A stretch of 64,000 nucleotides of DNA from Candidatus Woesearchaeota archaeon (lineage in GTDB: Archaea; Nanoarchaeota; Nanoarchaeia; Woesearchaeales; JAGVZT01): the NCBI GenBank assembly GCA_017608295.1, contig JAFCGF010000002.1:1-64000 (forward strand). The letters run 5' to 3'. A program made the translations under genes and the position numbers. This document shows, piece after piece, positions 8,296 through 18,028 of the stretch; position 1 is the first letter of the stretch; the number at the start of each line of letters is the position of its first letter. The notes beneath the pieces are model-generated. The model had not been told where the DNA came from and did no database searches. It saw only the letters and a list, made by a program, of their open reading frames with translations.

Positions 8296-8730
8296 TTAGC
8301 TAGTCAACAGCTTAGCACCTAGCTTCATCTTGACCATGAAGGGCATCTCGATGTGCTTCCAGTATTTCCGCACCGCTTCAAGAGGGTGGTCTTTCATCCA
8401 CTCGCTCTCTTCAGGTGTGGATATCTGGTCCCACATGTTCAGGTCAATCTTGATGGTGAATTCCACGTCTTTCAGCCCCTCTTCAACAGACACGAGCTTT
8501 CCGTTGTGTATGCAATTAGTGAACTCCCCTTCCACATTGCCCTCGCGGTGAAGGAGCAGGCCAATCCGCTCGTAGTCAGATGCTGCTGCAATCCTCTGGA
8601 AAATGGGCGAATCGTTTATGCCTTTGATAATATTCTTCATTTCGTTGTTGTTGTCTTTTTTCTTCGCTGCCATCAAAAAAACCTCCATCAGTTGCATATG
8701 ATTTTCAAACAGGACTGCGTAGTCTGTCAT
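8296..8730 (-). CDS. Conserved hypothetical protein, SCP2-like candidate
   Basis: About 144 residues, soluble and amphipathic, starting at the ATG at 8730, five bases after the stop of the TIM-barrel gene. The C-terminal half (VEFTIKIDLNMWDQI, then MPFMVKMKLG) has the strand-helix look of an SCP2/sterol-carrier-type fold, but this is only a visual resemblance. As the last gene of a tightly spaced operon with the TIM barrel and a 482-residue unknown, it probably acts with them. I do not recognise it otherwise. Confidence 0.55.
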   Translation of the reverse strand: MTDYAVLFENHMQLMEVFLMAAKKKDNNNEMKNIIKGINDSPIFQRIAAASDYERIGLLLHREGNVEGEFTNCIHNGKLVSVEEGLKDVEFTIKIDLNMWDQISTPEESEWMKDHPLEAVRKYWKHIEMPFMVKMKLGAKLLTS

Positions 8731-8735
8731 CGCGC

Positions 8736-10589
8736 TCACTCCAGCGGAACGCCAGTCCACAGGGTCCAGTCCTGTGAGGGCGAATACTCGCCAAACACGA
8801 AATAGGGCGAACGCGTCTGGCCAAAATAACTGAATTCTACATCTGACCAGGAGCGCTTTGGCATCGTCGGCATCTGGCTTCCATAGATTGAGCCGCCGAA
8901 CTCACGCCAGCCCCCGTACATCGCCAGGTAATCCTGATGGCCTGGCTCGACGATAATTTTCTTCGCGCCAGCCTTCTTCATCTCCTCAAGGAATTCCTTG
9001 ATTGGGGCAATACCCTGGCCTGGAGTGACGTGCTCGTCCTCGTAGCCAAAGTTGTCTGAGACGTGCACATGCCCGATGATATCATGTTTGTTCAGGTCCT
9101 TGACCTGGTCGATGAGCCATTTCTTGAAATCCTTCTCGTTCTGTTCGTAGCTCTTCTTAGGGTTACCATAATAATATTTCTTCCAGGTATTCGCATGTCC
9201 CACGTCAAAAGTGGCCCTGATGTGCTTTGTGGCTGCCTTGCGTGCCTGCCCCTCTGACATGCCCTTCTTCTTCATCTGCTCCACAAAGGCGTCACGGGAG
9301 GCGAGGATGACCCTCTTCAGCTCCTGAGGATGCGAACCGTACTGCTCGGCAAAGACGTTCTCAGGAGCAATGAACAACGCTTCCTTCAGCCCCTTGGACT
9401 TCGCCATAGCGAACTCAGCAGCCCGTGCCACAGTATTAGCAGTCTTCTTCAGGGCGAATTCCTCCATTGTGACCGTGTTTTCCTTCTTGGCCTGAATTTG
9501 GATAATCTGCTGTGAATATGACAATCCGGTCTCTCGCCTGTGCTCCATCCCGAGCCTGACCTGCTTGATGCTGCTCTCAAGCCACTCCAGGGGGTCCATC
9601 TTCTCGTCTGGAAGGATTCCGAACGGATCTCCACCACGCCCGACAACCTTTTTCCAGTTTTTTCTGTCTTCAGGCGAGACCTTTTCAAAGATCTCCTCAT
9701 AATACTTCTTCGCCTCCTTAAGCTCGGTGAGCTGCTTCTCCATCTTCCCATAGCCTTCAGACCAGTACTTCGCCATACCGCTTGCCTGGTATTCCTGCTG
9801 GTCAAGGTGCGCGTGATAAAAAAAAGTAGGGACATCCTTGCCCTCTTTTATCGCCTGCTTCTCGAAGAACTCCCAGCCCACCATCTGGGTCTTGAACATA
9901 CCTTTCTCTTCATCAAATTCAGGGATGGGCCTGCCAGTCTCATCCAGAATCTGCTCACCCTTCGCGTCTGTCTTGAACACTGGCCAGGGAATCTGCGTCG
10001 AGCGCGTCAATCCGCCGGCAAGCTCCCCTGTACGCTTATCCACAAGGCGCACAACAGCGTGCTCGTCTTCATTCTCGTAGCCACGGAAACCCTCTTTATT
10101 GAATTCCTCATAGATTGAGCGGGGAAATTCTCCAAGGTGCGCCACAATCGGGCCGCCCTCAGTGGTGTCAGCGGCAAATTCAACAGCACGCTTAATCTCA
10201 TTAATCGCTTTCTCTCTCGCCTCCTCGCTAAAGCCCTGCTGGGTGAATCCTGCGAGGCTGCCTATACCCACGCTCGCGTGAGTGGAGATACTCAAGTCGT
10301 TGATTTTAGCCAGGTCCTTGATGGCCTGCCTCTGCCATTTGGGAACCATCTCAGGGTTTGTAGAACTGCCTCCCATAGAACCCTTGCCCACTCCGGTGAA
10401 GCCCAGCTCAATGGTCGAGGTTCCCTGCTTGATACGTGCCTTCAGGGATTCGAGCTGGTCCTTGAAAGGAGGAGTAGAGGTACCGATATCTTTTACGCTG
10501 AAGAGCGCAGAACGCTTCCGGCTCGGGGGGTCCACGTGCTCGTAGTCCCGATCCATCGAACTGTAGTAGCCTGAACTGAATTCTGCCAT
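8736..10589 (-). CDS. Large xylose-isomerase-like (AP endonuclease 2 type) TIM-barrel protein
   Basis: About 617 residues from the ATG at 10589; the longer frame to 10646 only reads through the previous gene. A GGTGAG ribosome site precedes the chosen start. Barrel strands end in metal-ligand candidates: STHASVG, VAHLGE, APENV, FDVGHANTW and GHVHVSDNFGYEDEH, followed by PGQGIAPI and IIVEPGH. This pattern fits the sugar-phosphate isomerase/endonuclease IV superfamily. The protein is about twice the usual 280 residues because of a long insertion (about residues 190-380) rich in helices. Operon with an unknown 482-residue protein. Reaction unknown. Confidence 0.75.
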   Translation of the reverse strand: MAEFSSGYYSSMDRDYEHVDPPSRKRSALFSVKDIGTSTPPFKDQLESLKARIKQGTSTIELGFTGVGKGSMGGSSTNPEMVPKWQRQAIKDLAKINDLSISTHASVGIGSLAGFTQQGFSEEAREKAINEIKRAVEFAADTTEGGPIVAHLGEFPRSIYEEFNKEGFRGYENEDEHAVVRLVDKRTGELAGGLTRSTQIPWPVFKTDAKGEQILDETGRPIPEFDEEKGMFKTQMVGWEFFEKQAIKEGKDVPTFFYHAHLDQQEYQASGMAKYWSEGYGKMEKQLTELKEAKKYYEEIFEKVSPEDRKNWKKVVGRGGDPFGILPDEKMDPLEWLESSIKQVRLGMEHRRETGLSYSQQIIQIQAKKENTVTMEEFALKKTANTVARAAEFAMAKSKGLKEALFIAPENVFAEQYGSHPQELKRVILASRDAFVEQMKKKGMSEGQARKAATKHIRATFDVGHANTWKKYYYGNPKKSYEQNEKDFKKWLIDQVKDLNKHDIIGHVHVSDNFGYEDEHVTPGQGIAPIKEFLEEMKKAGAKKIIVEPGHQDYLAMYGGWREFGGSIYGSQMPTMPKRSWSDVEFSYFGQTRSPYFVFGEYSPSQDWTLWTGVPLE

Positions 10590-10594
10590 AGCAC

Positions 10595-12043
10595 TCACCA
10601 GGTTATCAGCCCTCGCGCTTTCCTGAAATTCTTGTAGGTTGCCCACATGCTCTTGTGGGCGTCTTTCTCAGCGGTCTTCTTCTGCTTCTTATCGAGAAGG
10701 GTATTGCCTCCTCCAAAGCTGAACAGCCCTGCTGGCGAGAACGCGCCGAACATCTCCTTCATCGCGCCTCCCAGGGCAAGAAACGGAATAGCGGCAGACT
10801 CTCTCTTGGGCTCGCCCTTCTTCTTATTTTCAAGCTCCTTGGCAAAGAGCGTCTCGCCTGCCTCAACAAGATACTGCTTCAGCTCATCTCCCATGGAGTC
10901 CATCGCGAGCTTCAATGACTGGTCAATTGTTGTCAAAAGCTGCAGGTCTTCCTCGCGACGCATCGCCTTGTATTGGGTAATCTGCTCATCAGTCCAGGCA
11001 TAGGCGCGCATCGTAACTTCTACCTTTCCCACATGGACAGGCCCGCGCTGGTAGCCCTCAGTCTGGACGGTCATATGCGGCCTTGTGCGGTGGAGGAAAT
11101 TGACCAGCACACACGCTGTATATTTGCCGAACTCGGGCTTCTTCTTCTTGGCGATGAACTCAACTTCGATCATAGAGCCGTCGAACGCAGACACAAGGTC
11201 AGCGCTGTCCAGCCTACGATAATCCATCCCCATGCGCTTGATGTTCCTCAGGTAGGGCTTTATCCAGTCCATGTACATGCGGATGATGTCATAATGCTGC
11301 CTGAAATACTGCAGGGTGAATTTCCTTCTCGTCCGAAGCTCATCGTACGTCGCGCGCTTCCATTCCATGTAGGTGCGGAGCTTCCTCTTGAGAACCATCT
11401 TGACATTTTTGTTGAACTCCAGGGCGTTCACTTTTGAGTCAATATCCTTAATGGTCTTCGGATGAACAGAAAAGAACAGGTCAGGCAGAATTGTGAATCC
11501 AACCTCCCTTGCCATGCCGAAGACACTTCCTGGAGACTTCGCGCCTCCCTCCACAAGGTCAACCCACACGCCTTTCAACGCGATTTCAGCGCTTCTGCGG
11601 GTCTTGCTCTCCGGCTCCATGCTGTCAGTATACATCTTGAGGCGCTCATCAAGGATACGCATCTCCCTCACGAACTGGAAGATTTCCTTGACCATCTTGC
11701 CCACTGCGGCGAGGAACTGTGAAACCTTATCCTGCTGGATGCCGAGGCGCTGCTGGCTTGTCCCGAAGAATGCGCTCTGCTCTGACGCAGAAAATACATC
11801 GATAATCTTGTCGAATTCAGGGCTGCCCCAGTCATGGCGCAGAGAATCAAGATAGAAGAAATAGACTTCCTCTATAGAGCCTCCGTGCTTGGACATGATG
11901 AATCTATAGCTTTTCGCGGGCTTGGGATAGCCAGTCAGCCCAAAGGTGTCTATCTCCAATTCCAGGCTCTCAGCATCTGTGAAGCCATATTTTTCCAGCA
12001 GTGCGACTTTCGGGTCGACTGGTGCGGGTCGTTGTCCTACCAT
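10595..12043 (-). CDS. Unknown conserved 482-residue protein
   Basis: No domain recognised. It is mostly helical and basic, with a central stretch rich in Arg, Lys and aromatic residues (about 215-275, e.g. RKLRTYMEWKRATYDEL). A beta-rich part follows (about 285-345) and then a Gly/Phe-rich region near the C-terminus (FSPAGLFSFGGG). The stop is five bases before the TIM-barrel start, so the two are co-transcribed and probably co-function. A TATA-like box (ATATATAAAG on the minus strand, about 12115-12127) lies upstream. No signal peptide or confident membrane segment. Confidence 0.7.
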   Translation of the reverse strand: MVGQRPAPVDPKVALLEKYGFTDAESLELEIDTFGLTGYPKPAKSYRFIMSKHGGSIEEVYFFYLDSLRHDWGSPEFDKIIDVFSASEQSAFFGTSQQRLGIQQDKVSQFLAAVGKMVKEIFQFVREMRILDERLKMYTDSMEPESKTRRSAEIALKGVWVDLVEGGAKSPGSVFGMAREVGFTILPDLFFSVHPKTIKDIDSKVNALEFNKNVKMVLKRKLRTYMEWKRATYDELRTRRKFTLQYFRQHYDIIRMYMDWIKPYLRNIKRMGMDYRRLDSADLVSAFDGSMIEVEFIAKKKKPEFGKYTACVLVNFLHRTRPHMTVQTEGYQRGPVHVGKVEVTMRAYAWTDEQITQYKAMRREEDLQLLTTIDQSLKLAMDSMGDELKQYLVEAGETLFAKELENKKKGEPKRESAAIPFLALGGAMKEMFGAFSPAGLFSFGGGNTLLDKKQKKTAEKDAHKSMWATYKNFRKARGLITW

Positions 12044-12114
12044 TGTGGTCCTCTCATATCAGTACTATGATTAGTGTGTGACATTATCATCGTCTATACA
12101 GTATATCAATTTTT

Positions 12115-12127
12115 CTCTTTATATATC
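12115..12127 (-). promoter_or_regulatory. TATA-like promoter of the TIM-barrel operon
   Basis: Reading leftward, GATATATAAAGAG lies about 75 bases before the ATG at 12043, giving a leader of about 50 bases. The remaining spacer to 12193 is A/T-rich without ORF or strong repeat. Confidence 0.4.
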
Positions 12128-12193
12128 TTTCGCATTATACCTATTCTAGAGTGGTAAAAATATATCATTTTAGGCAAAAAGAGGCAAAAACAG

Positions 12194-13123
12194 CTATTTT
12201 CGCCCCCAATGGTAGCTGTGGAGGCTCATCCGCCTGCGGAGCACATTAGGGATTTTACGCGCATGCCTGCCAAGAAAGGTGCCTGCGACTTTCGACAGGT
12301 CATAAAAAAAGAGATAGGGGACACTCCTTGGCGAGGTGTCTGCGACATAGCGCAGCTCGTCGAGCGTGTAGCTGAAGCCTTTCTTTGTGAAACTCCTGAA
12401 GGTATCGTCTGTTATCTCCATAAGAGAATAGGCGCTGTCAAAATAGCGCTTGAATGCGCCCTTAAGGGTGTAGTTATGGCTGTGGATAACTGCTGCCTTT
12501 GGCTCATATAGGGTCTCATAGCCATCGAGAAGCACGCGCTTTGCCCATTCCTGGTCCTCGCTCATGATGATGTCATTGTCAAAGGGGTACTTCTTGAGCG
12601 TACTTTTGCGCATTCCAGAGTTGACATTCGAGAAGAAGACATCATCCAAGGTTATAGAGCCCCTCCTCTTGAGGCCCCGCCTCCGCCTCACCTGAGGGAA
12701 CCGCACAGTATAGAAGTACTTCTCCATGGGGGGGGCGCCCTGCCTGGCTGTCTGGCCGCCGAATACTCCGGCTATCTTCTTCTCCTCAAGTGGAGATACT
12801 AACTCACGGAGCCACTGGCGTGTCGCTGGAGTCGCGTCCTGGGAAAGAAACGCAACAACACTGCCCTTTGCCCTGCGCACAGCCATATTGCGCGTCCCGC
12901 CGTGCGAGAATTCATCCTGAGTGATGGTATACACTCGGGCCCCATGCTTCTTAGCAATCTTAAGAGTATCGTCCCGTGAAGAGGTATCCACTACTACAAT
13001 CTCGTAATCAGGGTAGTCCTGCGACGCGACGCGGCGCATCACCTCTTTGAACAGGGAGCCGGCATTACGCGTCGGTATGACCACTGTCGCCTTAGGCAGC
13101 TTCTGTTTTGTGCGTTTTGCCAT
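12194..13123 (-). CDS. Glycosyltransferase family 2, rhamnosyltransferase-like
   Basis: A 309-residue inverting GT-A enzyme. The start VVIPTRNAG and EIVVVDTSSRDDT form the nucleotide-binding fold; EFSHGGTRN is characteristic of rhamnosyltransferase-like GT2 enzymes; SQDATP occupies the DxD position; the acceptor-side motif MSEDQEW holds the catalytic-base candidate. The C-terminal 60 residues are basic and may be membrane-associated. It stands alone, divergent from the gene at 13267. It probably adds a deoxysugar to a surface glycan; donor and acceptor are unknown. Confidence 0.85.
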   Translation of the reverse strand: MAKRTKQKLPKATVVIPTRNAGSLFKEVMRRVASQDYPDYEIVVVDTSSRDDTLKIAKKHGARVYTITQDEFSHGGTRNMAVRRAKGSVVAFLSQDATPATRQWLRELVSPLEEKKIAGVFGGQTARQGAPPMEKYFYTVRFPQVRRRRGLKRRGSITLDDVFFSNVNSGMRKSTLKKYPFDNDIIMSEDQEWAKRVLLDGYETLYEPKAAVIHSHNYTLKGAFKRYFDSAYSLMEITDDTFRSFTKKGFSYTLDELRYVADTSPRSVPYLFFYDLSKVAGTFLGRHARKIPNVLRRRMSLHSYHWGRK

Positions 13124-13198
13124 TCTGTTTCTCTAGTGCGCAAATAATGGGATGTTCTTATATTTATCGGACTGATTCAAAATCATTGCACAGCAGGA

Positions 13199-13207
13199 TT
13201 TATATAG
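13199..13207 (+). promoter_or_regulatory. TATA box
   Basis: TTTATATAG lies 60 bases before the chosen ATG at 13267, placing initiation near 13229. A GAGGG ribosome site at 13256-13260, six bases before the ATG, favours 13267 over the ATG at 13249. Confidence 0.55.
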
Positions 13208-13266
13208 ACTAAAGGTTATTTTGCCAAGTAATAATTACTACATGAGGGATGAATAGAGGGATTATT

Positions 13267-14301
13267 ATGAAAGCATTTTGCACAGGAATCTCGGGATCAG
13301 AAAAGTCAGATTACTTAAACAAAACATTGGAGATGGCACTGTTCCACGGCAAAAAAGTGGAGTATTTCCACATAGGCAACAGGCTGCTTGAGGAAGTCAA
13401 GCGCCGCAGGAAGAACTTCAATATCCTTAATGTTCTCAATGTCTCAGAAGACATCCGTGGGGACTGGGTATCGACTGTCTTTGAGCGCGTGATGAAAGAG
13501 TCACCGAAGCACAAGCACTCTGTCATCAACACCCACGCTGTCTTCCTCTGGATGAACGTCTTTTCGAGAGCAATAGACACACATTATGTCAAGGAGTACG
13601 ATCCTGACATATTTATCACCTTCATCGACAATTCAGAGGTCATCAAGGAGCGCCTGGATAAGAATCCCCAGTGGATGAACCAGGAATTGACAATAGACGA
13701 GATTGAGATGTGGCAGAACGTCGAGGTCGAGATGACGCGGATGCTGGCAGACCTCATGCAAAAACCCCACCATGTGCTGCCTGTCAAGCAACCCTCTGAT
13801 GCTGTATTCAAGACGATGTTCATGCCTGAGCTTCCCTCAGTGTATGTAAGCTTTCCCATGACAAACCTCAAGGACGATAAGATACGCCAGGACATAGATG
13901 AATTCGTTGAGGAACTCAGGAGCAGGTTCATGGTGATAACACCCAGGGCCATAGAGCTCAAGCCCACGTACACCGACGTGATGGGTGCCCAGACTGTGCA
14001 TCGGGACCTGCACTGGTTCATCCGCGGGACTGACATCACCATTGTTTATTATCCTGTGAACGTCCGCTCGACTGGTGTGGACAAGGAAGTGAAAGAGGCC
14101 TTCGACAACGGCAAGGAAGTGTGGATGATAGACTCAAAGGAGAGAAGCCCGTTCATCAAGAATTTCGCCCACGCCATCTTCCCAAACAGGACAAAGCTCT
14201 ACGAGTTTCTGGACAAGCAGGGATTTATCAATATCAAGAAAGACGGCAAATACACCCTGCCAAAGGACGCCAAGGAGCGCTACAAAGAGTTCTACACATA
14301 A
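13267..14301 (+). CDS. Two-domain protein: degenerate P-loop kinase-like + nucleoside 2-deoxyribosyltransferase-like
   Basis: About 344 residues. The N-terminal 180 residues begin KAFCTGISGSEKSDYL, a P-loop-like turn in adenylate-kinase position, then VINTHAVFLW and DIFITFIDN, resembling the strands of small nucleotide kinases. The motif GxSGSxKS lacks the usual GK(S/T) order and may be inactive. The C-terminal part (SVYVSFPMT...IVYYPVNVRSTGVDKEVKEAFDNGKEVWMI) resembles the nucleoside deoxyribosyltransferase/TIR-like Rossmann fold, with Ser-Thr-Gly-Val preceding the E-x-x-x-A helix. The combination suggests nucleotide handling. Function unproven. Confidence 0.6.
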   Translation: MKAFCTGISGSEKSDYLNKTLEMALFHGKKVEYFHIGNRLLEEVKRRRKNFNILNVLNVSEDIRGDWVSTVFERVMKESPKHKHSVINTHAVFLWMNVFSRAIDTHYVKEYDPDIFITFIDNSEVIKERLDKNPQWMNQELTIDEIEMWQNVEVEMTRMLADLMQKPHHVLPVKQPSDAVFKTMFMPELPSVYVSFPMTNLKDDKIRQDIDEFVEELRSRFMVITPRAIELKPTYTDVMGAQTVHRDLHWFIRGTDITIVYYPVNVRSTGVDKEVKEAFDNGKEVWMIDSKERSPFIKNFAHAIFPNRTKLYEFLDKQGFINIKKDGKYTLPKDAKERYKEFYT

Positions 14302-14363
14302 AGTTTTAAATAGTGCTTTTGCGCAGAAGGTCTTACTGAATATCCTTTTGAAGAGGTGAGCCC

Positions 14364-15179
14364 ATGAAAGAGAAGCTGTTCGCATTGTTGATGATTGTAT
14401 TGCTCGTCGCCCTTGCTGGGTGCGCGACGACGACAATTGTAGAAGAACCCCCTGTGACTCCAGAGCCGGAGCCAGTTCCTGAGCCAGTCATAGAAACTGA
14501 ACTCACAGCAAAAGCCACGCCCTCGACAGGCACTGTAGGAGAGACGCTGGAGTTTGCTTGGGAACTTGCTGGTGAAGAAGGGACTATGATTTCGCATTCA
14601 GCTGTCCACTACGGCACTGAATCTGTCGCTGAAGTAACATCTGAGACTGCCCCTGCAGACACTGCCTACACCAGCTCGACCGTCGCCCATGAAGGGAGCA
14701 TTCCTGAGCTGTTCACTACATCCATCATTCCGATGAACGGAGGAACCCTGTATTACCGCTACCACGCGACCATTGTGGATGTACACTACTGGAGTGATGA
14801 GTACAGCATCGAAGTCGCAGCCCTAGAGCCTGAACCTGAGCCAGAAGCCGAACCAGAGCCTGTGCCTGAAGTAGGTGGGCCTGACCAGGTCATCACAGTA
14901 CTGAACATGGAGTTCTCCCCCGGCGAAATCAACGCGAAGATTGGGGATGTCATCCAATGGAAGAACGAGAGAGATGTCATCTCAAGCCCGAAGCCGGGAC
15001 TGGTCATTCTTATCAGGGACGGCCGCTCGACTGCCGGCGCCTTCGGCGACTTTTCAACAGCGACGTTCTACGGTGGAGACACGTATGAATACACTGTAAA
15101 AGAGGCAGGAAAGCTCGTGTATATGGATGCCTTCTATGCCAATTCAGGTATCACAGGAACAATCAATGTGGTCCCCTAA
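14364..15179 (+). CDS. Lipoprotein with cupredoxin-like C-terminal domain
   Basis: 271 residues with a bacterial-style lipobox (VALAGC, Cys20) after a hydrophobic signal. Pro/Glu repeats link the domains (about residues 27-43 and 152-171). The middle part is beta-rich. The C-terminus (LNMEFSPGEINAKIGDVIQWKNERD) has the cupredoxin opening, but the copper ligands (His, Cys, His, Met) are not present, so it would not bind type 1 copper. A GAGGTGAG ribosome site and the box AGTTTTAAATAG (about 14302) precede it. LspA is encoded at 63.2 kb. Probably an exported, lipid-anchored surface protein. Confidence 0.75.
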   Translation: MKEKLFALLMIVLLVALAGCATTTIVEEPPVTPEPEPVPEPVIETELTAKATPSTGTVGETLEFAWELAGEEGTMISHSAVHYGTESVAEVTSETAPADTAYTSSTVAHEGSIPELFTTSIIPMNGGTLYYRYHATIVDVHYWSDEYSIEVAALEPEPEPEAEPEPVPEVGGPDQVITVLNMEFSPGEINAKIGDVIQWKNERDVISSPKPGLVILIRDGRSTAGAFGDFSTATFYGGDTYEYTVKEAGKLVYMDAFYANSGITGTINVVP

Positions 15180-16267
15180 GGAAGCCAGCTTTTTTCGTTT
15201 TTTATCTTTTCAGGTAGATAATCTGATATCACGAAATTGAGGCCGTGGATAGCGAGAGCCTGCTGCTCCGCACGCACCTTCATCTGCGCCAGGCGCTTCA
15301 ATGCCATCTGCCAGGGCTTATGGTGCCTCACAAAGGGATCGTTCTTCAGCCCGTCCTTGATGCGCTTGACGTCAATCTCTTTCAAGGGATGTGTAGGAAG
15401 CTTGTACATCTCGATGTCATCAGCTGTGATGCCAAAAAACTTTGCCTGCGGAACGCAAAAGTACTCGTTGATGTGTGCGGCATTCCCAGAACCCACTTTG
15501 AGAGTTCGATAAATATTGAGCCATCCATAGGGGTCGCCGTCTGTGAACACATACACAGGAATGTCTCTCTCATCAGAGAGCCTCCTAACGAAGCGCCTGG
15601 TTGAGCGTGTGGGAACCCCACCCATGCCTACGAGAATGCATTTCGCTTTTTTCCAGTAATTGTGCTTCACCAGCCTCTGAAACATACCTCCTGTTTCAAT
15701 GGCAAGGATGAATTCAGCATTTGTATCAAACTTCAATTCCTCCACACTGCTGGGGATTGAATACGCTCCAGAACCCATTTTGGTACAATCTATTTTAATC
15801 TCTTTACCAGTATCAGAATCTTTGTCAATCACCTTGAGCCTGCCGGCGATTTTCCCATCTTTTTCTTCCGCAATATAGCCTATCTGCTCGCGGTTCACGC
15901 GCAGCATCGCCTCAATATCGTCCATGATAGAATCAGAATCAGTCTGCTCTTTGAATCTGGCATCGCCCCAGTTCTTCGAGACATAATACGCCTCCCTTTT
16001 CGTAGCGATATCACTGGTCTCAATCAGGGTCTTTGATAGTGACATCATACGGAGAGTCTGGGCAAATGTCTTGATAGTAGCTGCAGTGAGCGTCCGGGAC
16101 TTTACCGAATCCCCAATCTCGAAGTATCCATCATTAGCATCATACCTAACATTGGACAGGCTTCTCACAGGAGTGGTGAGCTTGGGCTGCTTCAGCTTCA
16201 GGATGTTATCATGCACCTCCTGTGCAATCTTCCTAATCTCCTTGAGTGTCTTTTTGCTCATCGTCAT
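15176..16267 (-). CDS. top6A: DNA topoisomerase VI subunit A
   Basis: 363 residues, the cleaving subunit (Spo11 family). The winged-helix/CAP domain carries the catalytic tyrosine within REAYY (Tyr94/95). The Toprim fold supplies the metal site: the Glu in LAIETGG and the acidic DGDPYG. Its start overlaps the stop of top6B (ATGA), so the two subunits are coupled. Its last codons overlap the convergent lipoprotein gene by four bases. It forms the A2B2 type IIB topoisomerase that relaxes and decatenates DNA. Confidence 0.95.
   Translation of the reverse strand: MTMSKKTLKEIRKIAQEVHDNILKLKQPKLTTPVRSLSNVRYDANDGYFEIGDSVKSRTLTAATIKTFAQTLRMMSLSKTLIETSDIATKREAYYVSKNWGDARFKEQTDSDSIMDDIEAMLRVNREQIGYIAEEKDGKIAGRLKVIDKDSDTGKEIKIDCTKMGSGAYSIPSSVEELKFDTNAEFILAIETGGMFQRLVKHNYWKKAKCILVGMGGVPTRSTRRFVRRLSDERDIPVYVFTDGDPYGWLNIYRTLKVGSGNAAHINEYFCVPQAKFFGITADDIEMYKLPTHPLKEIDVKRIKDGLKNDPFVRHHKPWQMALKRLAQMKVRAEQQALAIHGLNFVISDYLPEKIKNEKSWLP
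15190..15210 (+). terminator. T-rich tract after the lipoprotein gene
   Basis: Two T runs (TTTTTT at 15190-15195 and again after CG), then ATCTTTT, follow the lipoprotein stop by about 11 bases and lie inside the 3' end of top6A. Such U-tracts are the usual archaeal termination signal. Confidence 0.5.
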
Positions 16268-18006
16268 CCCAGCGTTGTCTGCTTCTCCTCGGTCTCCTTT
16301 TCTGCTTTCTCAGGCTTCCCTTTTGCTTTTGGTTCTTCCGGTTTCTTTTTTTCCCCTTCTGACTTCACAGTACCATCAGCATGCACCTTTGACAGCGAAA
16401 GCCCCTCATCAAAGTGGATGTTCTTGTCCGGCTTCGCTTTCACCGTGCCGCGATGCTTCTCCAGCAAATCCTCCAGAGCTATCTCGATGCCCTTGATGTG
16501 GTGCTTGTCAAGCTCAAGAAGTTCCTGTAATGCGATGCCCACGTGCGGGATGTACTTTTCCATAAAACTGCGCTTCTTCAGCTCTTTGGCGACACGCCTT
16601 CGCCTATGCACATAGGATTGGAGCTTTCTGCCTGCCTCCTGGAGTGCGAGCCTCACCTCCTTGATAATCTCTGGATAGTGCGCGATTGCCTCCTTACTTT
16701 CTGAGGTGAACGGAACCCACACTGAGGCCATGTGGATAAGGATAGTACACGGGCCGACGGGGATAGAGTTCTGGCTCTGCCTCAATCCATAAGAAGACCA
16801 TCTTGTAGAGCTAATGGACTTTGTGGATGCGCAGGCGCTCTGCTGGTAAAGCAGCGGAACGCGGTTCGCAAATCGCAGGATGTTGATGCTCTTATCTGCC
16901 TTCTGCTCGCCGCCATATGCGATTCCTACCTCAATCTGAAATGGGTTCCCACGGTAGACTGCTGGAGGCCTCGATACTGCGCAAAAGAATTCTGCGTTGA
17001 TTTCCTTCCTCAGTCCCATTTCAATAAGGTCTTCACTAATAGGGCTAAGGCAATCCGTAGGAGGGTTGATGAGACGGCTCTTCTTGATGCCGTCCATTAG
17101 CTTCTCCACCATCTCACGAGAGATACGGCGCGGCTTGGTCTTGGGGAGCAGGGCGGCATTCTCACAAATTTCCTTCGCTGTCTTCGAGCCGACACGGGTG
17201 AACTCACTCATGAGAAAGCTCTGCAGCGTGCGCGCCTTGGAACCCTGAAGCAGCTTCATCATGCGGCCAAGCTCCACTCCGCGGAGGTGCGGCTTAATCT
17301 CATTCGGCTTTCTCGGCAATGCGTCCGTGACCCTGATGAATTCGGTCTGCTTTCCGTCAGGAGCGGCATAGAAGATAGTAGCATGGGGGTTGATAATCGC
17401 GGTGTGGAGAAGATATTCATCGACAGAACGCATCCCGCGCTGGAACGTCCCTTCAATGTCAATCTCTATCCGCGTGCCCTGTGGCTTGTGCCAGTCACGC
17501 TCCTCGTGGGAATGGACTTTTCCCTTATTCTTTTTTGTATCAACAGTGAGCTCAACATAGTTCGCCGGGTGGTTTTCTGAGATGCGGCTCGTTATGCGTG
17601 CAGGCCTTCCGGTCGTGAGCTGGCCGTAAAGCACTGCAGCGGAGATGCCTATGCCTTGCTGACCCCGCGATTGGCTCAGCTTGAAAAATTTGCTTCCGTA
17701 AAGCAACTTTCCAAAAATGCTCGGAATCTGGCTTTTGAGTATGCCGGGCCCATTATCCTCAATGGCAACCCTGAAGCGGTCATTCTTGAGGTCGAATATC
17801 TCAACAGTAATCTCAGGGAAGATGTCCGCCTCCTCACAGGCGTCAAGAGAATTGTCGACTGCCTCTTTGACAGTGGTAAGAAGGGATTTCTTGGGATTAT
17901 CGAAGCCGAGGAGATGGCGATTTCTGCTGAAGAACTCTGCAACGCTAATGGAACTCTGCTTCTTTGCCAGTTCATGGGCTTTAGTGTTCTCTGTAGCCAT
18001 TGTCAT
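16264..18006 (-). CDS. top6B: DNA topoisomerase VI subunit B
   Basis: 580 residues, the ATPase subunit. GHKL motifs are clear: N-box [10 protein letters not shown] (Asn52 region), G1 box EDNGPGI and G2 box GQQGIGIS. Then come the helix-two-turn-helix region ([20 protein letters not shown]) and the transducer domain with the switch-Lys region. The last 45 residues are a Lys/Glu-rich tail ending TTLG, beyond the usual domain. Order KH protein-top6B-top6A on one strand, with a 22-base gap to the KH gene and an ATGA overlap to top6A. Start could be residue 1 or the ATG two codons later. Confidence 0.95.
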   Translation of the reverse strand: MTMATENTKAHELAKKQSSISVAEFFSRNRHLLGFDNPKKSLLTTVKEAVDNSLDACEEADIFPEITVEIFDLKNDRFRVAIEDNGPGILKSQIPSIFGKLLYGSKFFKLSQSRGQQGIGISAAVLYGQLTTGRPARITSRISENHPANYVELTVDTKKNKGKVHSHEERDWHKPQGTRIEIDIEGTFQRGMRSVDEYLLHTAIINPHATIFYAAPDGKQTEFIRVTDALPRKPNEIKPHLRGVELGRMMKLLQGSKARTLQSFLMSEFTRVGSKTAKEICENAALLPKTKPRRISREMVEKLMDGIKKSRLINPPTDCLSPISEDLIEMGLRKEINAEFFCAVSRPPAVYRGNPFQIEVGIAYGGEQKADKSINILRFANRVPLLYQQSACASTKSISSTRWSSYGLRQSQNSIPVGPCTILIHMASVWVPFTSESKEAIAHYPEIIKEVRLALQEAGRKLQSYVHRRRRVAKELKKRSFMEKYIPHVGIALQELLELDKHHIKGIEIALEDLLEKHRGTVKAKPDKNIHFDEGLSLSKVHADGTVKSEGEKKKPEEPKAKGKPEKAEKETEEKQTTLG

Positions 18007-18028
18007 TCAACTGAGTAGCTGATATGTC

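Noticed and set aside
9540..10118. A 192-residue plus-strand ORF
   Set aside because: Opposite the TIM-barrel gene; Leu-rich composition is that of a shadow frame.
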